NCBI GenBank assembly: GCA_029891345.1
Contig: CM056993.1
Span: forward strand, 108,305,800 to 108,369,799
Direction of reading: 5' to 3'
DNA length: 64,000 bases
DNA from: Dryococelus australis
Taxonomy: Eukaryota; Arthropoda; Insecta; Phasmatodea; Phasmatidae
The notes under the pieces were generated by a model. The model did no database searches and had not been told where the DNA came from. It worked only from the letters and a program-made list of their open reading frames with translations. Position numbers and translations under genes: made by a program. Shown here one piece after another: positions 12,001 through 23,739 of this stretch. The stretch's first letter is position 1; each line of letters opens with the position of its first letter.

Positions 12001-12467
12001 CTACCACAAAAACTCACTAATATTTGTAGTGAGTTGAGGGATGATGCAATAACCGTATAGCTCGGCAACATTGGATGACTGGAGGATGGTGGCTTTACTT
12101 CAGAAATGAAAAGTCTCCATAACATTTTATTTTTTTCCTCTGCCACTGTGTTTATGAAAAACTTAACTGCTATGGAGACAAATTTTGAAAGGTCTGTGTA
12201 CTGTTTCACTAATGGCCAGAAAGGATGCCTTGCATCAACCTGATCATTAGATATTCGAGCATCCACAAGTCTTCTCCCGAATGCAGTATCTAACAGGACG
12301 TAGGCCAAATTGTGAGACAAACCTACATTGAGAGAAGAATCAGAACTTGAATAACTCTGACTCAAAGGTAACTGAAGGACTTTTAACCTAAGGGCCTTCC
12401 ATTGTACATTTCCTACTCTCCAATAATAATCTCTAATCCCAAACTGTACGCAAGCAATCTGAAACAA
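9058..12467 (-). pseudogene. polB: Polinton/adintovirus-type family B DNA polymerase, frameshifted
   Basis: The minus strand carries in order most of a protein-primed family B polymerase, about 3.4 kb and so near the usual 1000-1200 residues. The amino-terminal part (11802-12467) passes by frame change into ECFLYAIVVSLF (near 11840) and VSVNVYSV (near 11690). Next are a Cys/His cluster FVCEHCLQ (near 11450), an exonuclease I-like CDTEAYLKPM (near 11280), a Cys/His motif with DHDHLKGAIRG and exonuclease II-like FHNLQNYDAHFL (10632-11012), SDEEYAHAQ (near 10430), and YGLDSAMFVTAPSLSWDA (10059-10289). Motif C, CCDTDSLIY, is at 9526-9560, then MKDECAGHI (9325-9510) and STLPWGHYQIP (9080-9289). 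Many stops and frameshifts separate these blocks, and polymerase motifs A and B are poorly preserved. It is an old virus-like insertion, not a working gene. Confidence 0.85.
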
Positions 12468-13902
12468 AAGAAAACAAAAATTATAGTTACATACAACAAT
12501 ATAAATATACCTGAATAAAAATTAAATAAAATAACCAAAATATGTGTCCTGCCACTACCAGTCGAGGACCAGCAGCGACAGAGGATTGCGGTAGTTTATG
12601 GTTTCAAGACGATAACTCCAGTAGATGTTAAGGGGAGGTAATACTGTCACCATCCCAATTTCGTAAACTGAATTACAGGTGATTGGGGGACCTATCTCTG
12701 AGATGTAGTTGCGATCATTAGATTTCGGTTACCAAAGGCAACCGATGGCCTAAGGCCGTCTTCAGGGGACGTGGAGTATCGCAGAGGATGAAAACTCGGA
12801 ACACAAAGGATTTAGAAATGAGTCGTGACTGTAACAGTGATACATTTGGTTCTGTATTATTAACTCTATTAGCAAGTAATAAAATAATAGTCTTCCATTT
12901 GAAGACTAGCTAAGTTGATATCACACATACCCCAAAGTAACACATATGCATGCACACTCAAAACAGAACACTGATAATATATATAGTAATGAGAACTAGA
13001 GAGAACACCACCTCAAAGGATCTACTACCATGAAGAAGTGATTGGGATGACTTGTCCTGGCATCATATACTTTATTGGCTTATTGCATCTTGCTAAACTG
13101 TAGTTTCTGGAGATCTTAGCATATTTCAAAATGTAAAAGTGGAATGGTTTCATATCTCATAGTTAATTTGCTCCAATTTATTTCAATGTACCATGTTAAT
13201 TTCTACACACTCCTTGGAATAAATTAATTAAATACTCATTACTGTCTTCTTTACCATTCTTGTTACGAACATTTATCTGAGATTTTATACTCTGGCAACA
13301 TAAAACGGCCAATTACAACATCTGCAATGGCCCTTGATGATTAACTTAGGAGAGCAGTGCTCCCAGATACTCTGGCTTTGGGGCCCAAGACTATACAAAT
13401 AGAAAATTACATGAGACCTGCTCTTACAAAGGGGACAAGGAGCCCAGGGAATCATTCCCAAGTAGTTTAGCTCTTGCAAACTGCAACTAGAACTCATCTT
13501 GTCAAAATCAAGATAGCTAATGTAAATCTTGAAATGGAAAATGGATTTATCTGGATACCAATCGTACAGGATATCTCAAGAATACTTTAGACAGAAAGAA
13601 AAGATTTAAATAGGTATATTCTTTTAATTTTCTTTAAGACAAATTGAGAAAACACTGACAACTTTCAATGAATTTAAGGATATTCTCTCACTCCACCAGA
13701 GTATTACCTAAACCCTTCTCATAACAATAAATATAACTAGGGGTGGACAAACTTATATACTAATACCTTGAATTATACATACCCTTGATGCCAGTTGCCA
13801 ACGGATAGACCTCTACTTCACCTAACCTTATGATGCACTTCAAATTCTTACCAATTCTACCAACTTACGTCTCTTATCAAACCTCACCCTACTGCTACTT
13901 TA
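12468..13902. other. Unassigned region downstream of the polymerase start
   Basis: AT-rich sequence with no gene I can support. On the minus strand, a pyrimidine-rich tract ending in TTTGTTTCAG directly precedes 12459, resembling a splice acceptor, but the adjoining frame reads as polymerase. A short plus-strand frame near 12563-12645 is flanked by splice-like signals but is too short to call. Confidence 0.35.
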
Positions 13903-14051
13903 TTGCAGACCCATCCTGCTCCAACAACTAAACTGTCACAATGCTCTCTTCTCCGGCCGGAACTTACACGAGCGCACAATGCGCTTCTCGTTGAGGTTCA
14001 AGTCAGAGTCCTCTTTCCGACCGCTGGAGCAGCCAATATTCAGCGCCTTTG

Positions 14052-14065
14052 CCCCCCCCCCCCCC
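14052..14065. repeat. C homopolymer, 14 bases
   Basis: Uninterrupted run of C. It is one of eight C/G homopolymers of at least 12 bases in the window. Confidence 0.95.
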
Positions 14066-14179
14066 TCTTTTGGCATATCCCTCGCATCACTTGCTTGGCA
14101 CAGGCAATCAACAGACCACCTGGCATCACTAGCAACACACAGGGGTCTGCCAGGTTGCCCGCCATCTAGGCAGCCCATT

Positions 14180-15740
14180 CATTTTGTATTATATAAAATA
14201 AGATGTTTAAACGATGACAGTTGGAAATATTGGGCAGCCTCGAGAATATAGGCACATCATTTGCAACTAATTTCACATTTATGAATGTATCCTGAACAAC
14301 GGTTTCACTCGTTATACATCACCAATTTGTGGATACCTCTTTAATAATAAAGGCATTCATTAAGAGAGTGCGTCTCAGCACAACAGATTTCCGTGTAAAA
14401 ATTTAAACAATGGTAAAATTCAGAGCTGAGTTTGGAGGCCGTCTTACACATGTGTACCTACAATCTAAACACCCTGTTATAAACAAGTTTCCCAATTACA
14501 GTATATGAACATTTGCCCTGAAGTGGACTCGAAGCCCTACCTGGGATGTTTCACATTTACCTTAGCACAGTACCAACTAAAAAAGTATTACTTACATTTA
14601 AAGTGTTTAATCCTCAGTGTAGAAGCCGACGGAACCGCAACACCACGTTACTAACACCGGAGATCTTGGTACCCTCTGTTGTCATGTGAGACACCGCCAG
14701 AACTGATCTCTAGCGACCGGTCAAGTCTTTAGTAATCTGAGTGTGGAGACATCCTCTCAGTTTGGTTGCTATAGAAAGACAGAGGATAGGTGTTTTACAT
14801 TTTGTACCCCCTCGTCCCATCCTCCTGCGGGCCCAGTGACCTACTTTAAAAGAGTTGCAGTGTAAGTTAGAAAAAATTTATGCAACAAATGAAGGTTACA
14901 AAGAAAATTTGTGTTCATGCTATCATTGGAACAAATACCATTCCGCAACACGTTTGGGAAAGGAGTTGGGATATCTTCACGGTTTTACAAAACCATGTGG
15001 GGTTTTGTAAAAGCGTGTAAGGTACCCTGCATTCTTTGTTCACGCAGGGGAAGGAATCCAGGTAATGCTGCAGTTTGACAGAAACCTTGGGGTTGGTAGA
15101 ACATACAAGTCTTTCCCATGCAAGTAGAGTTTATTTTCAAGCAATACATTAGTAGTTTCTTATGTTAACATTACAAGTGAACTATCGGGTTACATGCTGT
15201 TTTGTTTTCCAAATGTATCATCAAGTTACTAATTGTAGTGTTAACATCACACTTTTCATTAGCATGCATATGGAAGTAAATGTTAAGTCATAAAAACACA
15301 ATAAATTAAGGTTTCAGTATATTTATTATGTCATATAAAAACACATACAACACATGTATCTGTTACACTTTGACGTTAAATTTAAATCTTACAGACTGTT
15401 CACAGTTTCAGTAAATATTTATTTTCGAGATGTTAATGTTGACGCGTGACTTCTTTCCGCATATTATTGAATTGACTTCTACTCATCAGTGTGAACGAAC
15501 CTGGAGCATTGGTAATGGGATTTGATTTGCTGCCAACGAGACTGCAGGAATTCTTTTATCTATCCAAGGCTAAGGATGGACGCTTCAAACCAGATATTGT
15601 TATTCGCCGACTGAGCCACCGAAGCCATGCATCCAGATCAGCTGAGTACAGCAGGGCGCCACTAGATGCCACTACTAGTACAATCGCTGAGACACGAGCC
15701 TGGATTCAGTGCCGGCCACTGACCTCACACACACAGGATC
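14180..15740. other. Unassigned AT-rich region
   Basis: No recognisable gene or element. A plus-strand open frame at 15491-15745 (84 codons) resembles nothing I know. Its position just before the LTR-like segment at 15740 could make it part of the same retroelement. Confidence 0.3.
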
Positions 15741-16330
15741 TATAACACCCCTTCTCAGCTGCTACCCCCTCTCCAAGACAACCCCCTATGCAGGCCGAAC
15801 AAGGGGCACACCACCGCCACCAGAGTATAAATAGAGGGCCACGCCAAAGCTCCTGACCAGTCTTCAAGCAATTGAAGTCTGTCCTGTTCCTTCATCGCAC
15901 TCCTGGTGGCCAAGGGAACCATCAGCTCTCTCACCTTGGTCTTCATCACGTCCTAGTGGTGTCAAAGACTTTACTGTTCCTCAAGGTTCCTTCCTTGGCC
16001 TGCACAGTACTCGCCAATCTCTTTACCGAAGAACCTACGCCTTACGTATTACATAACTGTAAACACTGAGACACGTACTGGTCCCTTCAAGATAACAGTA
16101 GTAGCACTAGTTGGTCATTTTCATAGTCTCTTTTTACTGCCTACCCTGCAAGCCTAAAAGCAGGTGTCCTTCACCTGTGTTCACGTAGGGTTTTTAAATT
16201 CAATAAGTTCACGTGGTTAGAAGGTAGTACCACCACCACCGTTGTTTATCTCTGTCAAAAGAAAAACACAGTTTATCTCTCCCGTAGTCATACTACCTCA
16301 CCTCATAGACATCAGGTCCGTACAAGGAAC
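15740..16330 (+). promoter_or_regulatory. LTR-like promoter segment with TATA box
   Basis: A C-rich stretch leads to TATAAATAG at 15826-15834, followed about 25-30 bases later by a pyrimidine-rich start-like region. This layout resembles the promoter of an insect LTR. No paired LTR or target duplication was found, so identity as an LTR is inference. Confidence 0.35.
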
Positions 16331-16595
16331 AGTAGATGACTAGGGTTTTATTCAACTCTTTAAAACATAAATCATCAATAACAATACAATCTTATCTTGG
16401 AAGGCCACCTATTCTATGCACCCCGTGTAGGGAACGGTAGAGCCACATCATTAGGATACCTCCTCCGTAAGGGATTTGACTGCCAGTCTGGGGTTTGCTC
16501 TGCTCACCACGCTTCTGGAGCTGAGAGCGGTACTTCTCAGAGTGTGGGGAGACCAACCTTAGAAGGAACTCACTCCTGTACTAGGACTGCCACAA

Positions 16596-16952
16596 GTGTT
16601 GCACAGCTCGAATAACCCTGCACTTCAGGTGCTGGAGTTTGAGAGTGAGATACGGCACTTGGCTGGCACACACAATACGCACATTGCCAACACTACCTAC
16701 ATGTCAGCTGCTCTATCTCTAAGAGGTCTAATTGTAGATCCAATCAAGATTGCCGAGGGACTTCACCCTGTAGTCCAGGCCTATCTCAGTGGACAAGAAA
16801 CGTCACTTGGATTTGCAAACCTTTGGTTCGGGGGAACACCACACCAACCCCGTTCCTCAGCATCAACCGAAGCTCCAAGTCTAGGCCGACCAGCACACCC
16901 AGCTCAGGGGCAGCCCCTAGTGTACCATGAGTCGAACTTCAGCATAAAGTAG
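16596..16952 (+). CDS. Retroelement-like open frame, identity uncertain
   Basis: A 118-residue plus-strand frame. The segment LEFESEIRHLAGTHNTHIAN followed by ALSLRGL loosely resembles the end of Ty3/gypsy RNase H (FEI.H.PG..N..ADALS) and the following linker. The carboxy end is Pro/Ser-rich. Its position about 760 bases after the TATA box at 15826 would instead suit a gag. I cannot decide between these, and it may be a relic of either. Confidence 0.3.
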   Translation: MLHSSNNPALQVLEFESEIRHLAGTHNTHIANTTYMSAALSLRGLIVDPIKIAEGLHPVVQAYLSGQETSLGFANLWFGGTPHQPRSSASTEAPSLGRPAHPAQGQPLVYHESNFSIK

Positions 16953-17832
16953 TGCTCACCAAACCAGATTTTGTTCCCTGCTGGAAAAGGACTACCAGTA
17001 CTATACACTGGCAGAGCTCCCATTCCGCACAGTGATAAAGATATCTGCCACCAGGGCACGCCTAGCCTAGCGCCCACCAAAATCATTTTGGCAACGTGAT
17101 GTGCCACCTGCCAAAGGCCACCACGTGTCAACGTATCTCAATGTTTATGTTTCCTACATGTTAGTTTAGGTTTTTCATGTCATGTGTTGTACAGGACATT
17201 ATTTATTTGTCGAAACATTGAATTAACTCGTGTGACTTTTCATTCAATAATGTAAAATGCGTAATCAGGAAATGAAAATGGAGTCGCAACTTTCAGGAAA
17301 TTGTCTAAGCAAACCATTGCTCTAGTACACGTACTCAATAGTCAATTTACCAGGAGTAATGCTAACGTACAGGTTGCTGGGATGAAAATATACCATCCCT
17401 GTTTACAGTATGTACACGAACTTACGACTGATATACAAGTATTATTTTTCTTTCAAACAACTAAACAGTTTACAATGCAACAAGCGTCTAAAGAACTTGG
17501 AAATATTGATTTTTGCATTTAGATTTTCCAATACATACACATGAGAAATCGACCATCACATCACATAGTGTGATCAAGAAAAGTTAGTGGTGAACTTTGC
17601 TTGACCTACAAACTATGCACAAAACACTTACATATACGGAAATTAACATAATAATTTTGAAATATCACAATTGGTTACACTACAACCTAAGGCTTACTGC
17701 TTGTTAACATGAAACCAGGATCATATGTACATGAAAAATTAATATTGTCCTTTCACATTTTCTTAAATGTGTAAAATGAACGAGGTAATTGGTATCTATC
17801 TTATAATCATGTTAGATGAGAGAGTACTTACC
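16953..17832. other. Unassigned AT-rich region
   Basis: Nothing recognisable; short open frames only. No repeats shared with other parts of the window were seen by eye. Confidence 0.3.
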
Positions 17833-18281
17833 ATTCGGATGAAACTTCATTCTTACACTTAACGCAGGAAGCAAAATTAATCGGGATGAGAGTTAGCAAC
17901 TTCACATGCCCAACTATTGCACACAGATGGAAATGTTTGAATATCCCAGTCATGCACTTCCTTTCAATAGATGTTGTTCCCAGAGTCGGAGTGGATAAGT
18001 TCGTAGGTGTATTTTCCATTTCCACATACTTCCACAATCTCTTCGTTAAAACTTGCTGTAATTAAGTCTTGTAGTGAACACTGTAAATCACTGCCGGCTG
18101 TCAGGTATCGCACATCACACACTAAACATCCTATTCCTTCACTAAACCTTAATGCCTTGAAATGAATCTTAGGTATAACACCAGTGTTCAATATAATTGC
18201 GTACTTGTGTTTCCAAGACTCTGTTGCCCGAATAAGATACTTGCCATATTGATTTTTTTTTTTACTTAATACTAAAATCAT
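17833..18281 (-). CDS. Unrecognised exon-like reading frames with a strong splice donor
   Basis: Two overlapping minus-strand frames (17964-18281, 105 residues; 17828-18037) read through this segment. The first contains LRFSEGIGCLVCDVRYL and EVCGNGKYTYELIHSD, which look protein-like but belong to no family I can name. The left end has ATG followed by GTAAGTA, a consensus splice donor, at 17826-17835. An exon would need a frame change between the two frames, so it is either a decayed transposon protein or two independent frames. No acceptor was confirmed upstream. Confidence 0.25.
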
Positions 18282-18289
18282 TCAACTTG

Positions 18290-19640
18290 CTTTCGCAAGC
18301 TCTACATGTCCACATACAGCAAGGTGAGACTAGCAGTCTGTTTTCGCTGGGAATTTCAGTAATATGTTCTATTTTATTATATTTTTCCATCCAGACTACA
18401 TTGGACTCTCGATCTATTGTTATTCAGGGGACTAGCAAAAATTGTCCATACATGCAGCATTTCGGTACATGAGGTTTCCGACATGTACATCAATAAAATA
18501 TGACTTCTAACCTTATAAAACTTTATGTTTAGTATAACAAGAGCTGTACATTATCTGTGAATAAAGTTTAGCTAATAAATACAATAAAATGGAAATTTTA
18601 GAAAAAGTATTATTGTAAATAATACATTTAAAACATTTCACCTTAACTAATTTAAACAAAGAAAATAACGTCTCAAATTACTTTATATAGTTGATTCTAA
18701 TCCAAGCCCAAATGCAAGCTGACCTAAAACTTTCAAATCCTCTGAAAATAAAAATAATATGATACCGAATGCGTCAAATTTTGAATGTCCCGTGCACACT
18801 CGTTCAGCTAAGAGCGCACGGAGAAGTTATCGATCGAGCAGTGAGTTCATGGTGGATGTGGTGTGGTGGCAGGAGATTATACCTCTGTGCCACTACTTGT
18901 TGCCGAGTGCCAACACCTTGTGCCCGTGGCAAATGTCTATCTTTTAAAGTAATTAATTATATTTTACTGCAAAGAAAACTTTTAATTTTGAGACAGAAAT
19001 GAATAAATAAAAGGGTAGGTCAAGTATATGCTTCTGGGCATATAATTGTATTCACGAAGATGTTGTCCTTTGAGTTAAATAAATATTACATTTTAAAATT
19101 CTGTTGATTTTATGCCAGATACAATGAAACGTCAACCTTATGGGAAAAAAATTCCTTTAATCACAAAAGAAAATAGCTTAGCAAATAATAATTCCTCGTT
19201 AAAATGTTTGTGCGTAACATTTTAAAATGAAACCAGTTGCTTTAAACACAAGTTTTGATAAGTGCAACTATTTTGAGCGACACATAATCTTGATCAAATA
19301 TCTACATTCGCCAGGCATATATTTGCTCTAGGACGACGTGTGAAGGCTAGCCAGCGCAGCCGTGAGACTTATTTTTTTTCCTTTTGCTAGACACCAGCTT
19401 CTCCTCTTATTGGCATGTGAAGGGAGGAAGGAAGGTGCATGACTGAGAGAGACAGAAAGACGGGTTAGAGAGAGGATGCTAGGTTGCCATGCTCGTTGCT
19501 ATAGGTAATCACTTCCCCATTTGGAGGTATGTAAGGGGGAATAGTAAGTCTGTCTCACATGCCGCACCTTGCCACAGAGCAGTTATAAATGGTAACACAC
19601 GTGATGTATTTCACATTCAGTTACTAGACGTTTTCATAAA
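18290..19640. other. Unassigned AT-rich region
   Basis: AT-rich with no gene recognised. A purine-rich tract near 19420-19475 is the only compositional feature. Short frames at 18759-19002 have no similarity I can name. Confidence 0.3.
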
Positions 19641-19803
19641 CCACCAGCTTAAAACCGATAGTTGTGGGAAATCTTACATGAAGGGACCCAAAATATACTT
19701 TGATCGACACACCATGCGATAAACAATACAAGCGGTTATGTTAAAATTATTTACGTAGGAATTTTGCCGGGACCACAAAAAATTGTTGGTGGATGCGGTT
19801 TAT
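19641..19803 (+). repeat. Dispersed repeat D, copy 1
   Basis: Aligns with the reverse complement of 36237-36400. Shared blocks are GGGACCCAAAATATACTT near 19683, GGAATTTTGCCG.GACCAC near 19758, and TTGGTGGATGCG near 19789. It has no coding sequence and is probably a fragment of a DNA transposon. Confidence 0.75.
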
Positions 19804-20319
19804 TGATACATGCGATGACGATATGTCGAGAGTCGTCTGTTTAGGTATGGCGTAACAGTCCCTTTATAACATTTGCAGGATAATTATAAGTCCATGAAAC
19901 AAAAAAAAAAATTTAAAAATGTATTAAGAATCTTAAAATTATATTTCCGTTGTATATAATATTGCAAACCAATATGGCGGTTACACCCCTTCAAAAATGT
20001 TTTCCATCCCTACAGTAACCCGAACATGCTCAACGCTCCATGCAGTAGCGAAGAGAGGTACATTGAGTTCGCCCTCAGAGTTGGTCGGAGTCCTTGCAGA
20101 TGTGCCATTGGTTCCCATTTCACATTCCAAGATGGTGGACGTACATCACAAACATTTTGGTGATTCACAGCTCAGTTGCAAGTGAGCAGTGGTCGGGGTA
20201 GGATGTGTACTTAGTGTGTAATTACTGTCTACTTAGTCTCAGTACATATACTTATTCATTACTCCTTATAACTAATTATTCATTACACAATTACTCATTA
20301 TGCAGTTTAGATCTAATTA

Positions 20320-20830
20320 CATCTAGTTACCTTCTATGGGTCTCGAATCAAGGATTGACTCCTCAATCCTTCTGGCCCAACACTACACCTCCCCTTACCC
20401 TAGCCTGTCGCCTTCCAACCTTGTCAGTTGTGTTTCAGCAGCCGATAGGTAAACCTGGCAACAATTAATCACAGCACACCTGAGAAGGGGTGGGAGAACC
20501 CGTCAGCCAATCACAGCACACCTCGCAAGGTGGAGGGGTGGTGATCTGTTTCCCCAGGCTAAAGGATGCCAGCAATTGGTATCTGTCTCGGAGTGACGCC
20601 TTCCAAGGTTAATCTTATGACATTATGACTACTGATGCTCCCTGTGTTTGTGAAACTGCTGCACTCCCCCTACTCATTGCATCTCGCTGATGCCACAAGT
20701 CCACCACAGTTCACCTACGGTCATTGACTCGTCAGCTTAAAATTCGAGGTCCCCCAACAGGGCCAGCAATTCTTCCTTTTTTAGAGTGTATATAAATCCG
20801 ACCTCAGCCATTTCGTGCAACAAAACAATG
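20320..20830 (+). promoter_or_regulatory. Promoter-like segment with TATA box and short direct repeat
   Basis: Contains TATATAAAT at 20789-20797 followed by a CA-rich start-like region. Upstream, AATCACAGCACACCT occurs twice (near 20467 and 20508), each copy followed by a G-rich GGGGTGG. The structure resembles an LTR promoter, but no LTR pair was found. Confidence 0.3.
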
Positions 20831-21350
20831 AAGTAGATATGAGTAAAAATACAGCAGAGTTAGCACAGAAATTATTTGTGCTGGGACACACATAATTGCA
20901 CACAAATATCAGGTTGAACAGTGAACACTTTATATTTTGAATTAATAAACATACACTAACTTAAAAATACTACCCTTGAACAATCAATTAAAATTTAGCA
21001 TCACAGTCATAAAACAATACATTTAAATAATCCATCACAAATAATTTCTTCAATAATCACAATTGCTGGAAAAGGAAATAAATCTAAATACAACTTTCAA
21101 AAGAACTAGATCTATAAAATTACAATGTTAAGCCTTAGTTTCTTCAATAATGATTAGAACAAATCATTTTTATTGACTAAAATATGACTTCCATTTTACT
21201 TAATGATCTACCGAAAGGGAGGGCAGCAAGAACCATGCCCATCAAAGCCTTCGTTTTCCTTAAATCCACAATCTGAAAATTACCATTAAAATGTTACTTT
21301 CAGCGAAGCAGTTTTAGACGGCCCGGCAAAGCCCTTATCAAAAAAACTTT
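20831..21350. other. Unassigned AT-rich region
   Basis: AT-rich sequence without recognisable genes. It leads into a 20-base A run at 21368-21387 that borders repeat C. Confidence 0.3.
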
Positions 21351-21965
21351 CGAAAGTAACAATATTTAAAAAAAAAAAAAAAAAAAACCCCAATGAGAGA
21401 GTTGTGGAAACAACTGACTATAAAAAAATTAAAGCTTGGGCAGGTAAGAAGGGGGCAAACACTACACGTTAAAATAGGAAAAACAGTAAAACAATGGTTT
21501 AGTTAGTCTGAAACAAAATTTTGACTGGCAGCCAAAACCACAATTTAGAAAAAAGTAGCGATACTGCTTACCCAAGACACACAACTATGCCACAGAAAAT
21601 ACCGAAACATTTTAAAACAGCCCAAAAACACATTGATCGTTCTCCACGACTCAGTTTTAACGCCCCATCACTCAGTATTTCGAGCAAACCAGTAAAATTA
21701 AGTTATCAACATGACTGCAGCTACGCCCTGCTGGACGAAAAGGTATGGCGGCTAATCCATTCCGAAGTTCTCTGCAGGCAACACATTTCAGACGTTAGTC
21801 AGGCGAAGAATATGAGCCCAGGCAGTGCAACAACTCAAATAAACTAACAAGCCCCAATAAAAAGTTATGATGCACAAAGGGGTTGGGGGTAAGCAAGAAA
21901 GGAGAACAGGGCAAGAAAAGGAGGAGATCCGAGCATAGAGCATACCACCGTGCCGGAGTGGGAGG
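21350..21965 (+). repeat. Dispersed repeat C, copy 1
   Basis: Aligns in the same orientation with 34650-35272. Shared blocks include GCCCCAATGA/CCCCAATGA near 21387 and 34675, TTGTGGAAAC/TCGTGGAAAC, CCCAAGRCAC near 21572 and 34860, and GATGCACAAAGG/GACGCACAAAGG followed by GAGATCCGAGC/GGGATCCGAGC. No coding capacity is conserved; probably a non-autonomous transposon. Confidence 0.75.
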
Positions 21966-22287
21966 CAAAAGAAATATCACGCGTGACGAGCACTAACGTC
22001 ACATTCTTATCTGCGTGGCTTGTTTCTTTGATGGAGAACTTAACTGACTGATGTGTAGAATAACTGCCTATTGCTGGTCCACAGCGGGAATGGTAGAGTA
22101 AGGGAGACGGGTTACAAACATAAAGCACATCACATGTTAATGTTTGGTATGCTAGATCCAATAATACTGTGTATTGGGTGACTTGGTATATTAGGCATGT
22201 TAAGTCTTGGAATATTCTGTATGGTATTATTCTATTTGTACTTGTTTTGTGGAGTGTACCATATGTACCTCAAATATTACCCATCGG

Positions 22288-23407
22288 TAGAGATGGTGAT
22301 TTGTAGCATTAAAAATAACAAATTTAGCATTTTATAACATTTTTTGCGGGATTTTAGTGCAAGAAATTAGGGTGCGTGAATTTTGCAAGGAATCGCCAAG
22401 ACACATGCATGTAAACATTAAATTTGGGTCTACTGTAAGTAATCCCTCACCAACCATGGAGATACGTTGTTTTTAAAAAAACAGCGCTTTATTTATTGAT
22501 AATAGGTATGATACACATTAAAAATAATAGGTATGATACACATTAAAAATTAAATTGCTCATATGCGGGAGCTAGCAGTGAAAACATTGCAGTGTGCATG
22601 TAGCTGGGCGAGCGCCTAGATCCTCTGCAGCGCGGTGGCTCGCGTCTGTCGCTCGGTCCTAGATCCTCGAGGCCGGCTGGCCTCCGACACTGCCGTCGTT
22701 ACAGGGCCGTTACCCTTCGTAACAGCGGCCCGGTGTTGGGAGAACATGCTGATAGATGCGATTTATGCCAATGTGTTAAATTTCTACGAAATTTAGGTGG
22801 CGTGTAGACCTCTGCACTGGCGTGATGAGGGGAATACAAAAATTTTTTGCTGTCTACTTGAAATATTAATTATCCTGAATTTTCCATCAAAAACTTCTGG
22901 TGTGGCCTATAGACGCACACTGGCTATTTGTCAAAATATGGTAATATAGGAACAAATTTTATTTGCAGTATGACTGGTATATTTACCCATTATGCGTTTG
23001 TACTAATAAAAAATTAATATAAATGTAAACTATTCCCTTCTCACTAAAAAAAAACCAGCATACAAATAAGTTCCATGACTGATTTTGTTTACATGTTTTC
23101 AGTGCAGGCGCGGCAGCCAGAAATCGATGAGGGGACCAACGACCTGACGCAGTCAAACAAAGCACGTTCCGTGCATGCCTGTTAGCATTACATGCCTCGT
23201 TGAGAGAAACATGCTGCGTGAAATATGAATGGAAAAGTTTTTTCCCCTAATTCGGCACCATAAAATTTGGGTGCGTGAATTATGCCAGTAAATATGGTAT
23301 TTTGCATTTATCACGGGAAAGTACAGATTTCACATTTTATCACGGAAAAAATACAATTTCGCATTTTTTCACATCTATTTCGCGAAAATGAAAGATCACC
23401 ATCTCTA
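22288..23407. mobile_element. hAT-like DNA element with terminal inverted repeats
   Basis: The left end TAGAGATGGTGATTT and the reverse complement of the right end TAGAGATGGTGATCT match at 14 of 15 bases, and the TAGAGATGG start fits the hAT terminal pattern YARNG. Length is 1120 bp. The expected 8-bp target duplication is not evident (CCCATCGG against TTGGGTTA), so it is old or its boundaries are slightly off. It contains a GC- and CpG-rich patch at about 22600-22745, and GGGTGCGTGAATT twice, near 22371 and 23265. No transposase frame is legible. Confidence 0.6.
22501..22550 (+). repeat. Perfect 25-bp tandem duplication
   Basis: A 25-base unit beginning AATAGGTATGATACAC is repeated exactly twice, end to end, inside the hAT-like element. 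The absence of differences indicates a recent duplication. Confidence 0.95.
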
Positions 23408-23617
23408 TTGGGTTATGCTTCAAAATCCACTTTTATAGTTTGTCGCTCTTCTATCAGTGCACATGTTATGTTCATATTATATGATAATGTGAAGTGAATT
23501 CAATATAATAAGCATACTATCTATTGCTTTTTTCGAGAGTTAGTGTTATAGTATATAGTGTAATGTCTTAGTGCATTGGCATTCTTGGTGCTAAGCCATA
23601 GTGTACTTTTTCTGCAG

Positions 23618-23739
23618 GTCGCAAGCGTAAGTGGTTTACAGTGGAAGATGCTCTCCAACAACTCTCGCTCCACAAACCAGTCCAGCTGAACTACCTCCAG
23701 TCACTGCTCACTAGTGAACGCAACAACAAGGTCACCTGA
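23618..23739 (+). CDS. Diphosphoinositol polyphosphate phosphohydrolase (NUDT3/Aps type), last coding exon
   Basis: A T-rich tract ending TTTTTCTGCAG (acceptor AG at 23616-23617) is followed by an open frame to TGA at 23737-23739. The peptide contains GRKRKWFTVEDALQQL then LHKPVQLNYLQSLL, matching the carboxy end of NUDT3/Aps Nudix hydrolases (GRKREWFKIEDAI...HKPVQ). The first Gly codon is split, its first base supplied by the previous exon. The family removes phosphate from diphosphoinositol polyphosphates and dinucleoside polyphosphates in the cytosol. The catalytic Nudix box lies in upstream exons, not in this window as far as I can see. The tail after HKPVQ is short, about 20 residues. 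This is the only recognisable host gene here. Confidence 0.8.

Noticed and set aside
11802-12467. A 221-codon minus-strand frame flanked by splice-like signals, first read as a host exon
   Set aside because: Its end merges by frame change into conserved polymerase blocks (ANKEG then ECFLYAIVVSLF), so it is better explained as the amino-terminal part of the PolB fossil; the splice-like signals are probably chance.
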